A stretch of DNA of 64,000 nt from NCBI GenBank assembly GCA_002633005.1, contig NMRA01000177.1, positions 690,607 through 754,606 on the forward strand. The letters are read 5' to 3'. Of the stretch, positions 25,021 through 37,000 are shown in pieces. Within the stretch, counting starts at the first letter, position 1; each line of letters opens with the position of its first letter. The position numbers and the translations under genes are program-made. A model generated the notes under the pieces. That model saw only the letters and a program-made list of their open reading frames with translations, searched no databases and had not been told where the DNA came from. The stretch is from Phoronis australis. Lineage: Eukaryota > Phoronida > Phoronidae.

Positions 25021-25989
25021 CTTTTGCTTCTCAGTGTATTTTCAAAACAGTCAAAGCGTTCTTTCAACTGTGGAAACAAATCATCCCATCGTCACTTGTT
25101 GGAAATGACTCGTACAAAAAACTCAGTCTATCTTGTACCTGTGCCGCAACTATGTTTTTGTAGCAGTTTTGAAAACAAATTCTTTCCTACTGCTGTTGTC
25201 AGTGTTGCAGACAGGCTTCGAGTGAAACTGCAAATGATTTAATTTTCCATGACTTGCTACGCAGAGAATCAAAGAGACAAAATTCTTTTCGGCGACTGCA
25301 ATTTGGTACAAAATAACACTCTTGATTGTATAGAATACAAGCATCAAAACAATCCGAATGCGAGAAACCATTCTCACGTCACGATTAAGTTTGGTGGACG
25401 CGTGGTGTTTACATGTACGTAACCCTTGCAAGCAAACGCCTTGAGACTTTTCCTTGGTGTTCGATGACCTTCCGTCTTGGATGGGAAATGCCGAGATATC
25501 CCCAAGATACAAAAACAATCCCCGCTGTGGCATCACTACTAAGGCTCCTAAATTTGTTTGAGGCAAAGATCTCTAGCAATTTAGTCAGTTTTTATGTGAT
25601 CCAGAGTACAGCAATACGTAGAAGGGTACCAGTGAAACTGAGAAGCAATACTTGACTAACGACAATGTCTCCAACTTGCCAGTCACTCTGTCGACTCTAC
25701 AGGATTCTCTTGTTTTTGAGAGGATTTTAGTAAAGATTATGCATTTTACTTTGGCAACTTATCCAGCATTCACGAAAAGATAGAGGAGCAATTGAACTTA
25801 TGACTAATTGTGCTCCTGGACATTTACCCAGATTTGCAAAAAAAAGCAGGAGAACATAAACGAAACGATTGTTAGTTCGACTAAACTGACAAATTATGCT
25901 TGCTTTCTGTATACAAGAGCTACCTGGAGTGTTGAAACGAACCTACGACTGCAACGCAATTCCGTTAGCAATTTTAGTCATAAAAACGG

Positions 25990-26282
25990 TCATTAGATGT
26001 CACATGTGCGCTACTGGACATGATTTTAATACGGACGATTTTACTATCTTAGACTGTGAGGGAGACTGGTTCAAAAGGGGTGTAAAGGAAGTTCTCCATG
26101 AGCGCATTGAGAGTCCCTCTTTAAATAAAAGAGGCGGTTTACGATTCGATTTGTCACACGTATGGGATGGTGTACTGACGTCAATGCCGCGCCGTTTAGC
26201 CAAAACGCCACCAATTGGCCAGAATTACGATAACGTCACAAGCCAAGCTGAAGTCCGTGAGATGAGGACGCAACGTCGCTAA
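25990..26282 (+). pseudogene. Penelope-like retroelement remnant, GIY-YIG endonuclease C-terminus
   Basis: An open forward frame reads ATGHDFNTDDFTILDCEG, then DWFKRGVKEVLHERIE, SPSLNKRGGLRFDLSHVWDG and a tail ending at 26282. This is the second half of the GIY-YIG endonuclease domain found at the C-terminus of Penelope-like retroelements (GH.F....ILD.E..W..RGVKEA.....PSLN..GG...L...WD). The N-terminal GIY-YIG core and the reverse transcriptase are absent, so this is a 5'-truncated, inactive copy. The frame upstream of 26000 does not resemble the family. It is better preserved than the copy at 11030-11375. Confidence 0.75.
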
Positions 26283-27151
26283 TTTTTGTGAGTTTTTATT
26301 CCAGTATTAGACTCAAATTTGATCTATTGAAATAACATGCGCAAAAGGTATTGCGTTAAAGCAAATACAAAATACGACTATATTATAAACCTACTAGCAA
26401 AATCTGGGATATCATGAACAGGCAAGGATATACGTACTTTGCAGTATAGATCAATGACCCCATGACGCCCATACTACACTCATGATGACATTTCACCGTT
26501 CACCTACACAACACCATAATCCAATAATTTTCTACAATGGCCCCTGTTCACGTAAATGTGTAATAAAAAATCCAAGCTGGTCTATCGTAGTCGAGTAAAC
26601 ACCGGCTTTTCAAAATTCGTTCCTTATCAAACAAGCAAACAATACCAAAATCTGGTTCAGACACATGCTAATGTTAATTAAAAAAAAATGCAGGTCTTGG
26701 AAAATTATTTAAATGTGCACATGGTTCTGTTCAGCTCAGACACGGTTGCGGTGTCGAAAGTAAGGTAAGCGATTTCATCAACAGATCGATGTATGTCACA
26801 GATTATCTCCACATACGAATTATTCAGACTTTCCGATTTTTATATATTTTTCTTTTACAAGTGTCGACCAAAAGTGCGGAGGCTTGAATAGATAAATTTG
26901 GAACCCCATGAATACCAGATCTAAAGTGTTTCTTGAAATTATCGGCTTCGGCCTTATGTCGCTTCTGAGCTGCGACACCATCTTTTCATCAAGAACAGTA
27001 GGTGACTTCATCCGGGTTCTTTTTGGTTATATTTAAAAATTATTGCCTTGCATGTGAGCGTTGAATCGACGAGAAGACGAGAAAATCCCACAAGCGGTCG
27101 GAGTGTTGACCGACGCCAATGTTATTTTCAAGTGTCCTTACCTTTTTTCAG
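26283..27151. other. Upstream region of the deaminase gene; no other gene recognised
   Basis: AT-rich. An acceptor-like CCTTTTTTCAG ends at 27151, five bases before the deaminase start codon. The promoter and an untranslated first exon of that gene are therefore probably within or upstream of this stretch, but I cannot place them. Confidence 0.4.
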
Positions 27152-27155
27152 AATC

Positions 27156-29898
27156 ATGCTCAACATGAAAGTTGCCAGTTTAATCTTACTGTCAGCGTGC
27201 GCTGTCGTAAACGGATATCTCGGTTTGGATAGATTCGACGACAGCTTTATTAGAGGCATCAGCTCGATGTTCTATTATCGGGGACTACAGAATCACCAGT
27301 ATGCCGTAGGCGTTTTAAACTCGGGAGGAGACTCTTCGAAAAACCCACTCCATCCTTGCTACAGGGAATCGGGCAGCAAATACCTTGACAAGGCCAGGTG
27401 GTACACTATGGATGCCCCCGTTCGCTGGCAAAACTTCTGGGCGCGCGAACGCATTAAGGGCGACGTGAACATCCATGCAGAGATTCAGGTTTTGGACGCC
27501 CTCCCTGGCGTAATGAGACAGTTTGGCGATACTGTGAAGTAAGTTGGGTATAACTAAACTATGGGCAATTAGACCCTTCCTGCAACAAAGAACTAATTTT
27601 TAATTCAGCGTTCACATGCCGTCTTATCAGGTCGACTGATCTTCCACTTGTTCCAACAAAAAACAAATGCATTTCAATGATCGTCAGATCTCAGGGGCCC
27701 AATTCTCGAATTGTATACTGGCAAACGTTTGGGTCGAGTTTTTAACATCCAAACGAGCAGGCTAGAGATTTGAAATTTGCCTTCAGGTTTTAGGCAGGTT
27801 TTCAGAATTCTTACCTAAGCCTAATTAAATGAAATCTGCGAGAAACAGCCGCCTACCATGACATCAATTGTTGCTATCGCCTCAGAGCGACTGATGATAT
27901 CTATGGTGACAGTTTATGTCGTAAGAACCCCTGCTGATCTGTCATCCTATTGCCCAATCACATCGATCTTCTCCCTGTGATTTGTAGTTATGGGTCTCTT
28001 CATGTTCACGGTAATCGTTGTGATTGGCCAAAATATTAATTTCAAGTAAAGCCGGAAACTAAGTAAGACGACTTTGCAAACCCTGGCGTGCGTTCAGTAG
28101 ACGCTAGGACCTACGCTAGGAGCTAGCTAAAAGCTAGTCAAAGTCACGTGTTCTCATTTAAAATGCACGGCATTATCTCACGTAATCTCGCGAAGTCTTG
28201 CCTTTTAGCGAAGTCCTAGCGTTACTGAACGGGAGGCTGATTTTAACGTTTGGTCTGCCACATTTTAGAGCAATACCACATCCCATCGTGATATCATTAA
28301 CATTTGAATAGCCGTGCGCGTCTGTGTCCTGCCTTTCGCTATCCAGGTGCTTCACGAATCACCACTTTTATTGCATGCCCACGATAATCGCACGTGATTG
28401 ACCAGAATATTGACTTCACAGAAAGGCGGTAACTAGGTAGGACGACATTGTAAACTTGGTTTTAACGTCTCTTATCTTTTTAATCGAAATGGAACTCGAA
28501 ATTATAGTGCCGTTTACACCAAAAGTTGACAAAGAACTAGTTGTTTCAGTGTGAAAACGGCACTGACACGGAGCGAATTGACACCCCGGTGAAAACTTTT
28601 GCCACCCGTTTGTGAGGTGGAGCAATTTGCGCTACAACACCTTGCGTGCGTTCAGTAGACGCTAGGACCTACGGTAGGACCTAGCTAAAACCTGGTAAAA
28701 GTCACGTGTTCTCATTTAAAATGCACGGCAATATCTCACGTAATCTCGCGAAGTCTTGCTTTTTAGCGAGGTCCTAGCGTTACTGAACGGGAGGCTTGCT
28801 TCGTGTCAATTATGTGTCTAAACGCGAAACTGGGGCAAGGCGGAAAGGATCATCTCTACTGCGCTTGTGTAATGACCTCAACATGGGTTCTTTGTCTCTT
28901 CAACTCCCGTGATTTCTAAACCTACGCATGTGTGATACACTCTCCAGCCTACAATTTCCGTCTTGCCACAGTTAGTGAGTTTTGTGTGTGAACGGACGCT
29001 TGACACCGATCAATTTGCTCCGTGTCAGTTGCGCCGGGCCAAAAGTTGATGTCTAAAGGGGACTTATGTTTGGCATTTTCTACTCTAGGCCTACTTTTGT
29101 GCGAACTCAAGATAAGTGTCTATTATTCTATGCTCGATTACATAAGGAATTACGTGGATAATTTATATTAGTCCTAGTTTGCAGTTGATAAACCCAACAT
29201 TAATGCTAAAATCTCGAGTTTTCACTCTAGTTTGCAGCACGAATATAAAGGTCTTCAAGTGCAAACGTGGACTAGAAACTCATGTGCATAAACTATAATG
29301 TATTCGAGTACAGTCCGATAACCAGCTATCGTGAGTTCGCACAAAAGGAGCAGAGAAATTGCCAGAAATAATTTCGAGTTCATTTCAAGTACAAAGATTA
29401 GAGACGGGGCCCCCTGGCACTCTCTCGTTAGAACCTGGAAACATCTTTACACACCAGGGCTGAGTTGCATAAAGCTTCAAAAGATATCCGCTGGATAAGT
29501 TTGATTGTTGCATGACGTCATGTGCATTGTTCAACAATAACAACGTGTCGCGTGATAGTGCGACGTCATTGTTGCTATACGGCGTTTAACTTTTATGCAA
29601 CTGGGCCCTGATATATTTCAGAGAAATCCACATGTACACACAACTGTCACCGTGCGAGCGATGTACCAATCGTATTGAACAATTTGCAAGGGAACACCCG
29701 ACTGTGAATTTCTATATTGGTTACGACTACGTATTCACGCACGAGGAAGACCCAACCGGCCAAATAGCTTTGGACTACGCTAAAGCACGCTTTAGACCCT
29801 TGAAGAACCTGTGGTTTGATCAAGTTGCTGATCCTACTAAGGGACCAGGGATGAGTTGCAGCTATGTAACAGGACGCAATGAAAACACCGTGTTCTAA
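27156..29898 (+). CDS. Secreted AID/APOBEC-like cytidine deaminase, 2 coding exons
   Basis: Exons 27156-27538 and 29622-29898 join in phase (donor GAA|GTAAGT, acceptor ATTTCAG) to give 660 bases and 219 residues. Residues 1-20 (MLNMKVASLILLSACAVVNG) form a clean signal peptide; no later membrane segment is seen. The zinc site is complete: H107-A-E109 and, just after the intron, S137-P-C139-E-R-C142. What follows (TNRIEQFAREHPTVNFYIGYDYVF in two pieces) copies the AID/APOBEC layout SPCxxC...I..F....P.V...I....F. By family chemistry it should hydrolyse the amino group of cytosine in nucleic acid or a nucleoside. The signal peptide points to action outside the cell or in vesicles, as proposed for the secreted SNAD-type relatives in immunity. 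Cys68 and a late MSCSY Cys could form a disulfide. AATAAA lies 20 bases after the stop. The 2.1-kb intron carries two MITEs. An upstream acceptor at 27151 implies a 5' untranslated exon. Confidence 0.85.
28021..28458 (+). repeat. Diverged direct repeat pair in the deaminase intron
   Basis: About 70 bases at 28012-28083 (GTGATTGGCCAAAATATT ... GACGACTTTGCAAACC) recur at 28389-28458 with substitutions (GTGATTGACCAGAATATT ... GACGACATTGTAAAC). The first copy is followed directly by MITE copy 2, the second is not. Confidence 0.6.
28084..28236 (+). mobile_element. 150-bp MITE, copy 2 (deaminase intron)
   Basis: It has the same termini as copy 1 (CGTTCAGTAGACGCTAGGAC and its partner near 28230) and the same interior words. 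It is inserted in the intron of the deaminase gene in the sense orientation. Confidence 0.8.
28641..28796 (+). mobile_element. 150-bp MITE, copy 3 (deaminase intron)
   Basis: Third copy, 400 bases downstream of copy 2 and in the same orientation. It is very close to copy 1, including the GAGGTCCTAGCGTT end. The close similarity suggests recent activity. Confidence 0.8.
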
Positions 29899-29917
29899 CG
29901 GAGTAAATTATTGAACT

Positions 29918-29923
29918 AATAAA
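29918..29923 (+). terminator. Polyadenylation signal AATAAA of the deaminase gene
   Basis: A canonical hexamer 20 bases after the TAA stop, followed by a GT-rich stretch (GTTGTTTGGGGT). Confidence 0.7.
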
Positions 29924-29949
29924 GTTGTTTGGGGTAAGGTAAATGTTCG

Positions 29950-32900
29950 TCATCTTCACCACTATAAAACAAATCAAAATGTTATGAAAATACACTACTA
30001 CGTATTCTTTACTGTCTCCTAGCTGTGTTTTTCTGTCATTCAAGTGGGGGAATTTCAGCCGTACTTTTCGAAGGAAAAATGTTTTGTGTAGTCTTTTACT
30101 TTTACGTAGTTTTCGAAGGAAAATGTCTCCGTTTTGGCCTGGTAAAACAGGTTAATAACCATGATTCTTTTTGTGCGTCTGACATTTGTTTTTTTCACAA
30201 CGTCATTCATTTAAATGCCTTAAAACAATGTAATAATAGCACGAATTTTACCTATTCCCATTTATGTCGCAATCTGCAAATGCTGTGTGTTAAAACTGTT
30301 CTTCACACTGTGCGCATACAGTTACTTACCAACTAAGTCACCCAATGTCTCATTACATGATAGTGACATCCTAAACACAAAAAATATTTATTTACTGCTT
30401 GCCTAACATTTTACATCGAACCACTTATCTTGGAGTTAATTTTACTCCAGCCCATTATATTGATTTTATGCGCCCGCATTTTGGGTGCACACTTCGGTTG
30501 CATCTCATCAGATTTGTACCTCTGAAAGTGGGCGGTTGATTTTCAGTGTGTTTATACCCAATATAGTGTTACAACCAATATAACTAGGTGATTGAACTTA
30601 TTTAGACTGAACCAAGTAACTCAAAATTTGGGACGTTCCTTTACCTTTTAAGGTCAAATGCCATTGAATGACTCGCTGTTTTTTGATCCATTATCCTTTT
30701 GGTACATTTGAGGGATTTGGAAGATACACGAGGATAATGAGTGATGGCAGACACGTGGGTCAAAAAGACTTAAATGGGTCAAAAGTACCATCATGGGCCA
30801 AAAGAACCGTATAATCGACAAACAAATGTTGTGTTCCCTTTGATTGTAAGCAACGGTGTCTAGAGCACGTTCTAAAACGGATCGCTACTGAAGTTGCGGC
30901 AGCCGACACACGACCTGAGAGTTGTAATGAACTGTATTTATTAATGGAGGTAAATCCACTTGACAGCAATAGAAACTGTTATAGTGTACAGGGATGCTAT
31001 GTATGAATGAACTGGCAGTAGTTTGCAGAGCTTATTTATTCGCAGATGTCCAACATGGAACGATAAAAAATTTGAACAGAATATATAACGATTTGCAGCA
31101 CCGGTTTTCAACCGATTACTTGACGGCAATGAACCATTTTATTAGCAAATCATTTACTTTGCTAATCAATTTACACAATCTATGTAAGTACACCCGGCTA
31201 AACAACAAGATATAACAGTGCAAAGTAGTCTTCACAAGCAGAAATAATCAAAGGCACCTACTAACAAATAAGAATCAGGTTCTTTCCGGCTATCTCTAGA
31301 TTAAAAAATCTTATTAGACTGGATTAAAAAATATGGCGCAATCATTACTAAAGCATAGACTGGGTCAATATAACAGTCATGAAGTAAACACCATACTAAT
31401 CTAGGTTGAGTATTCTGTTATAGCAAACGGTGTCATACCCAAACGGAAACAATCTGGCCGCCGTGCAACACAGGTGCGAAGGTCACCTGTAAGCAACTGC
31501 ATGGTATGACAAGGTATGCAAAGTACAACAAACTGAGCCCACAATTCATATAGTATATGGACAGTTCCTCATACAAATACTAAATCAACTCAGAAGTAGA
31601 CAAATTGCAAACCCCTCCTCAAATGACAACACACGTCCAGATCAGCAATGACACATCCTTTCCGAAGCGCAACAGAAATGATAATGCTGTCAAAAGCAGG
31701 TCGAGTTCAGTACCTCTCTTTGGCAAAATACAGAGCCGGTTCCAATCAGTGGCTTGCACATCTGCTATATTGTGAACATGAACTCACATAATAACATTCT
31801 AAAAGAAACAACACAGACCAGTGGCACACTCAAACACGACCCAAGAAAAACTACGTGACAACCTGGTTCGACCGAGCCCCCCATTTGACGAAGTGGACAA
31901 AAAGGTCCGCCTCAAAGAAACAAAAAGTCCCAGAAAACGAGACAAAAGTCCACTAAAAAGACGCAGACGCACGGTTCTGAAGGTGGCACCCCGTTTTTCG
32001 TTTTTTTTTTAATCATCCCGATGTTTTGTCAGCAAAAGGTCCACATCGACAGCAATTCGAGCCCCCCATTTTCAAGGCTGGGTGCGCGCATATACAGGAG
32101 GTCTATACGAAATCATAGAACTCTAAAAGCCAACTAAAGCCAACTCCCGCACCTGACCTACACGCATCTCAGTGGCGGAATTAAGGGGGGAGGGGGGGGG
32201 GGGNCGTAAAGCGCTGCCATTTGAGAATTTGACTAGCCAATCAGAAACGCCGGTGTAAAAATTTTTCCTGGGGAAAATGAAGTGATACCTGCGTGCTGGC
32301 TACCACCTAGCGGCACGCAGGGAATCAGCGAGGGGTTTAACTCGAGTTTAAAAACAAATGAAAAAATGAAACAGTGACATATTGTCAGTTCAATGAGATG
32401 ATTTCGTTGTGGAAAATGATTTTGTTTTCTACTTTTATAACCGATTTATGCGATCGCCCATTTTAGGCCGATTTGGGGGTCTAAATTCACCCTCTTTCGG
32501 TGAAATCAAAACGAGACAACGCTAGAAAAAACGTCAGTGCCGAACATTGAATGCATTACAGCGGAACAAAAATTGGTGTCATTTATTTCTCCGATTATGC
32601 TTCAAGTAAGATTTTAGGTAATGTCCGATATTTAGGGTCCGTCCGATAATTAGGTACACTATGTGTAGATGTCGCAAATGGTTGCTTAATCTCAAGATCA
32701 CTTCCGTGAACTTGGAATAGAAATTTATTCCAACTTCACGCAAGATTCCAAGTTCACGCACGGCACTATTAGCCAATCCACGCTGTTAATCCAGCTCATT
32801 GTCTCAGGTTTCCAGTCACGTCAACTCTTCGCCCACCCACTCATCCCAGTGAACCACCCCCTAGTTTGACAATGGAAAGTCCAAAATCACATACAAAATG

Positions 32901-34025
32901 GAAACTAAAACTAATTAAAACAGAAAAAACAACTCTCGACCAACTCATGTCCACCATTCGAGTCATTGCGAAATTTTATTCAAAAGTTACTCACTAGATG
33001 TCGCAAATGCTTGCTTTATCTCAAGATGACTTGCGTTCACTCAAGATTCCAAGTTCACGTACAACACTATCACACATATCCATCTTGTCAGCTGTTTGTC
33101 GAATGACTGTAAGCGCATGCGCGCATTTATCATAAGTGTGAAGTAGATTAGAAACTTTGTGGTGACTACAGAATTTTTCCTTTGCACGTATTTCAAAAAT
33201 CATGAATTTTGTGATCCTTTTTTGATAATTCTGGTAGCTAGACGTTGCGAGAACTAGGTACTTTCGCCAGGAATTGCTTAAAAGATATTTTGACGAGCTT
33301 TCACGTTCCATGTCTCTTTCAGAATCGGAGACCATTTGCTTACCAAATTCAATTTATAAAATAGCTGCCTAAATTTCCCAAAGGATAAACTTGTCATAAA
33401 TTAATTTACTCATGCCAATCTAATTGCATTTCGCTGCTGTACACCATGGTCCTTGATAGATGGGCTTTTCCCACAGTTGTGTAATTCGCTCAAAGCGTAG
33501 GTCACACTTGCCAGCTTAGCAGACTTTGAAAGGGGTTTTGCAAAATTTTGTCCAAACTTTTGAAAGTTGTCGCCGGGTTACAGAGCATTATTTTGTTTCA
33601 TAGAACTTAGTGCCCGACTAGGATGGGAAAGTCGTTTGCTAGTAGACCAAAACCGGGTTTAGAATCTTTTAAAAATTCGTTAGAAAATACGAAGGTCCGA
33701 TATGGCTGCAAAAATGTTTCTCTATCTTAACTTATTTCTACATCATAACGTCGCTAGCCGGGAAAATGACGAATGAGCGTGGTAAAATCCGGCGGTCCAT
33801 CGCCTTCGTTTTGTGATTTGAATTCTCGTTGAGGGAATAACTGCCAATGAAAAACTTTACAAAATATTTAAAAGAATTTCATTGTCACTTAAATTTAGCT
33901 TTGTATTTAATATTTAATCGCTGTTACTAGTTTTCTTTATTGTTGCCTACTCTGATAATCAGTGTTAGTAAGTGGGACTTGTTGGCGGCTTTCGTATCCT
34001 ACCGCTAGGTGTCCCATTTTCCAAG
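29950..34025. other. Intergenic stretch before TRIP4
   Basis: No exon recognised. It contains a C-rich/G-rich repeat zone (31870-32210) with a single-N join at 32204 inside a G run. It also has two short relatives of the THAP element ends, each preceded by TAGATGTCGCAAATG (32663 and 32996). The TRIP4 promoter should lie just upstream of 34026, but no TATA box is obvious. Confidence 0.45.
32663..33073. mobile_element. Small non-autonomous relatives of the THAP element ends
   Basis: Two segments share TAGATGTCGCAAATG, then GCTT(A/T)ATCTCAAGAT and ATTCCAAGTTCACG. The latter two words are also the terminal words of the fold-back element at 17808-19559. They are probably solo ends or a decayed MITE of that family. 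Confidence 0.5.
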
Positions 34026-37000
34026 ATGTCAGCGCCTGTGGTGAAATGGATTTGCCGACGTTTGACAAATTTATTGGGCTTTGAAGCTACTGAAGATGTT
34101 GCTAGGTGTGTGAATTAACGACGCGTAATTATACTCTCTGTACGATGCATACTTTGATGATAGATTTAACCGGACACAATTGACTAAAGCACCTGAACTG
34201 TTTCACATCCGTGACTAACTTTTCAGTATTGCACAACATGGTGAAGACGAAGTGGAACTGAAAGATTTGGTAGCCTTAGTCTAGGAACCATATTGGTTCC
34301 TAGCCTTAGTTCAAAGCTGTGTATTGAATATAAAGCTTTGCGCAGATGTGGATACTGTCATTACTGTAATTGAAAACTGCACTCTTCCTTGAGTAAACAA
34401 AATTATTTACTGGTGTTACAGAAAAATGACGTTCTATCGAATCTATCGTTATTCGACTGCTTAAGTTGTCGAACAGAGATGGCTGTGTGGGGTTTTGGCG
34501 CCATGAAATATAGAGTCACCTATTGGTCACTTTTTTATCAATCCTTCTGTCAACTGTTCTTCTTCCTCGAGGTTCCTAATGTGTCTCAACAAATTATCAC
34601 AACTGGATTCTTTTCTTTGTATCTTTTGTATTTTAATAAGCAAACCGAACAGAGTTTGTTGCTCCGAAGGTGCCATCATCTCCCGAGAGATGTCGCTAAA
34701 AATTAGGAAATGGCACGTGCATGTGTTCTGAGTGTAGGCCTACTGTTTTCAAAACGACAATGGACTTTTCTTTGTTTCAAAAGGTGGAGAATTATGGAAG
34801 AAAATGATGTTTATTAGATTGTTTTTTCACTTAAATGGCTGCAACGGACAAGGTGAGTGTTGGTCCACTCTCAGATTTTGCGTGCACCCCCGCCGGTCGC
34901 TAGCTCTACATAAGTTTCACGATGAGGTGATGAGCATAACTATCCAGGCGGTGTGAAATTTCAAAGTCTATTGTCCAGCTTAACATAATGGTTATAGTAG
35001 CTGTATTTTGACAATATAGCCTTCATACAGTTAGCTAGCTGGCTAACCTAACAGCTGCCGTATCTGGTTTTATTTTTGCCTGCATACTGTAGGTGAAAAT
35101 CTGTTATTTTTAAAGGTATATTCTGGCCATAGAAGATAAACAGGACCTTGAAGACTACTTATTGGAGCTGCTTGATGGAGGAGTTCCTGAGAACAGAACT
35201 TTCGTCAACCAAGTGCTGGCAAAGTGGACCCCTCCACAGAGAGCTGTGGAAGTCCCACTTGAGGCTAAGGTACTCCCAACTAGTAATGTGATTGCCTATG
35301 CTTGGCATAATGCCAACTGGCCAAATGCGACCTGGCAAAATTCCCAGGTTGTCAAATGCGAAATGAGGTTTCTAAAACAACAACCCCTATGCTTAGCATA
35401 TTGCCAACTGTCCTATGTTCCCGGGCAAAATTCTCTGGTTGTCAAATGCAAAATGATTTCTCTGAAACAAGGACACCCCTTTGCGCGCTGAATCCTTGGT
35501 GGGATAGGGCCATGGTGAAAACTTGACGTTGCTATTAGCGTAGGTGAAGGGAAAATTTTTAAGTATTTTCATTGTTCATTGGCTCCTTTTTTCAATGCAC
35601 AAACCTACTGTAATTGGCACAGGTTTCTGAAACAGTGATAGTTTTACAATTTTACGTCATGGTAAATGTACTGGAAAACAAATGCATAAAACATGGACCA
35701 AAAATGAGCTCTAATGTCCGTGATACAAATCAAAGCTCGGCACTAATGACTGTCTGACTGTCTTGGACAAGTAAACTTGTGATGCTGTTAATAAGTATTT
35801 ACATACACGCGATGCTTAGTGAGAGGGAGAGAGACCAGAAATCAAAACAGTTGGAGCTCAAATGAACCATGCTGAGCGTTACCTCAATAGAAATATTGGT
35901 TCATTTGAGCTCCAACTGTTTTGATGTCTGGTCTCTCCCTTTCACTACCAGTATATGCATTTTGACGTGTACCTGTACAGTCTCTTCTCTACCTGTGTCG
36001 CCTGTTTTGAGTCGGTGAACTGTTTCCTTGACAATGATTTAGAGTAATAAACCGAAACGTTGGATAGATATATCGTTATTTACTTACACGCTAATTTTAA
36101 AGTTCGTGCTTCTGTTCTGGCCTAAATCAAATGCGAATCCTTGGAACAAAAATTTGCCAGGTCTCCTTTCTCGAGTTGGTCACGCTACACAAGCATCCTT
36201 AATTTCTGATTGTCAACAGTACACTATATATAATTAGTATTGTATATAGTGAATTGGCGACGATAGAAGCTAAGGACACTTGTGTCACATTAGAGAATAG
36301 ACATTGAAAAATAAATAAGAATAGGTACCCCTAAACTGCTGAAAACGATTAATGATTTAAAACTTTGTCAAGGTGAAATAGAGTTGTCAGGTAGTGACGC
36401 GATAATTAACTTTTGATGCCATGCTTGCAATAAGGGATAACCTGATAATCTGTTGCCATACCGACTACAGTTCTGTTGCCATACCGACTACAGTTCTGTT
36501 ACCATACCGACTACAGTTCTGTTGCCATACCGACTACAGTTCTGTTGCCATACCGACTACAGTTCTGTTGCCATACCGACTACAGTTCTGTTGCCATACC
36601 GACTATAGTTCTGTTGCCATACTGACTACAGTTCTGCTTTTTGGTCGAATATGGTGTACTGTTTGTAGAACAATGAAAATAGACTTATTGTTGGAAGTTG
36701 TCGTCGAAGTTTACCAAACGTGAATCGTACTGATTGGTCAGTTGGCGAGGTGACATTTGATGTTCAGATCAAAAGTGTAAATAATGGGAATGCTGACTTG
36801 AGTAACACTTCTATATGTTGGCAGCAAATGTTCTGTGCTGTTGAACAACACACTGGAATCTGCCAATTCTAGTTTCTTCAGAGTCCGCTCATGCGTTCGG
36901 AATCACCCACTTGTATAGGCACACAAGAATGAAGAGAACATAAACACATCAATACAAATACATCAAATACATTGATTTATTACTGGGTCTTCGATCAGAC

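Noticed and set aside
34227-34269. Possible extra TRIP4 exon (TTTTCAG ... GATTTG|GTAGCC)
   Set aside because: It opens in the right frame but ends in a phase that cannot join the strongly conserved exon at 35116, whereas exon 1 joins 35116 directly and restores the family sequence.
36448-36631. CRISPR-like array
   Set aside because: Units are contiguous without spacers and the genome is eukaryotic; it is a minisatellite.
36421-36723. 100-codon open frame rich in YSSV and CCHTD
   Set aside because: It is the 23-bp minisatellite read in rotating frames, not a protein.
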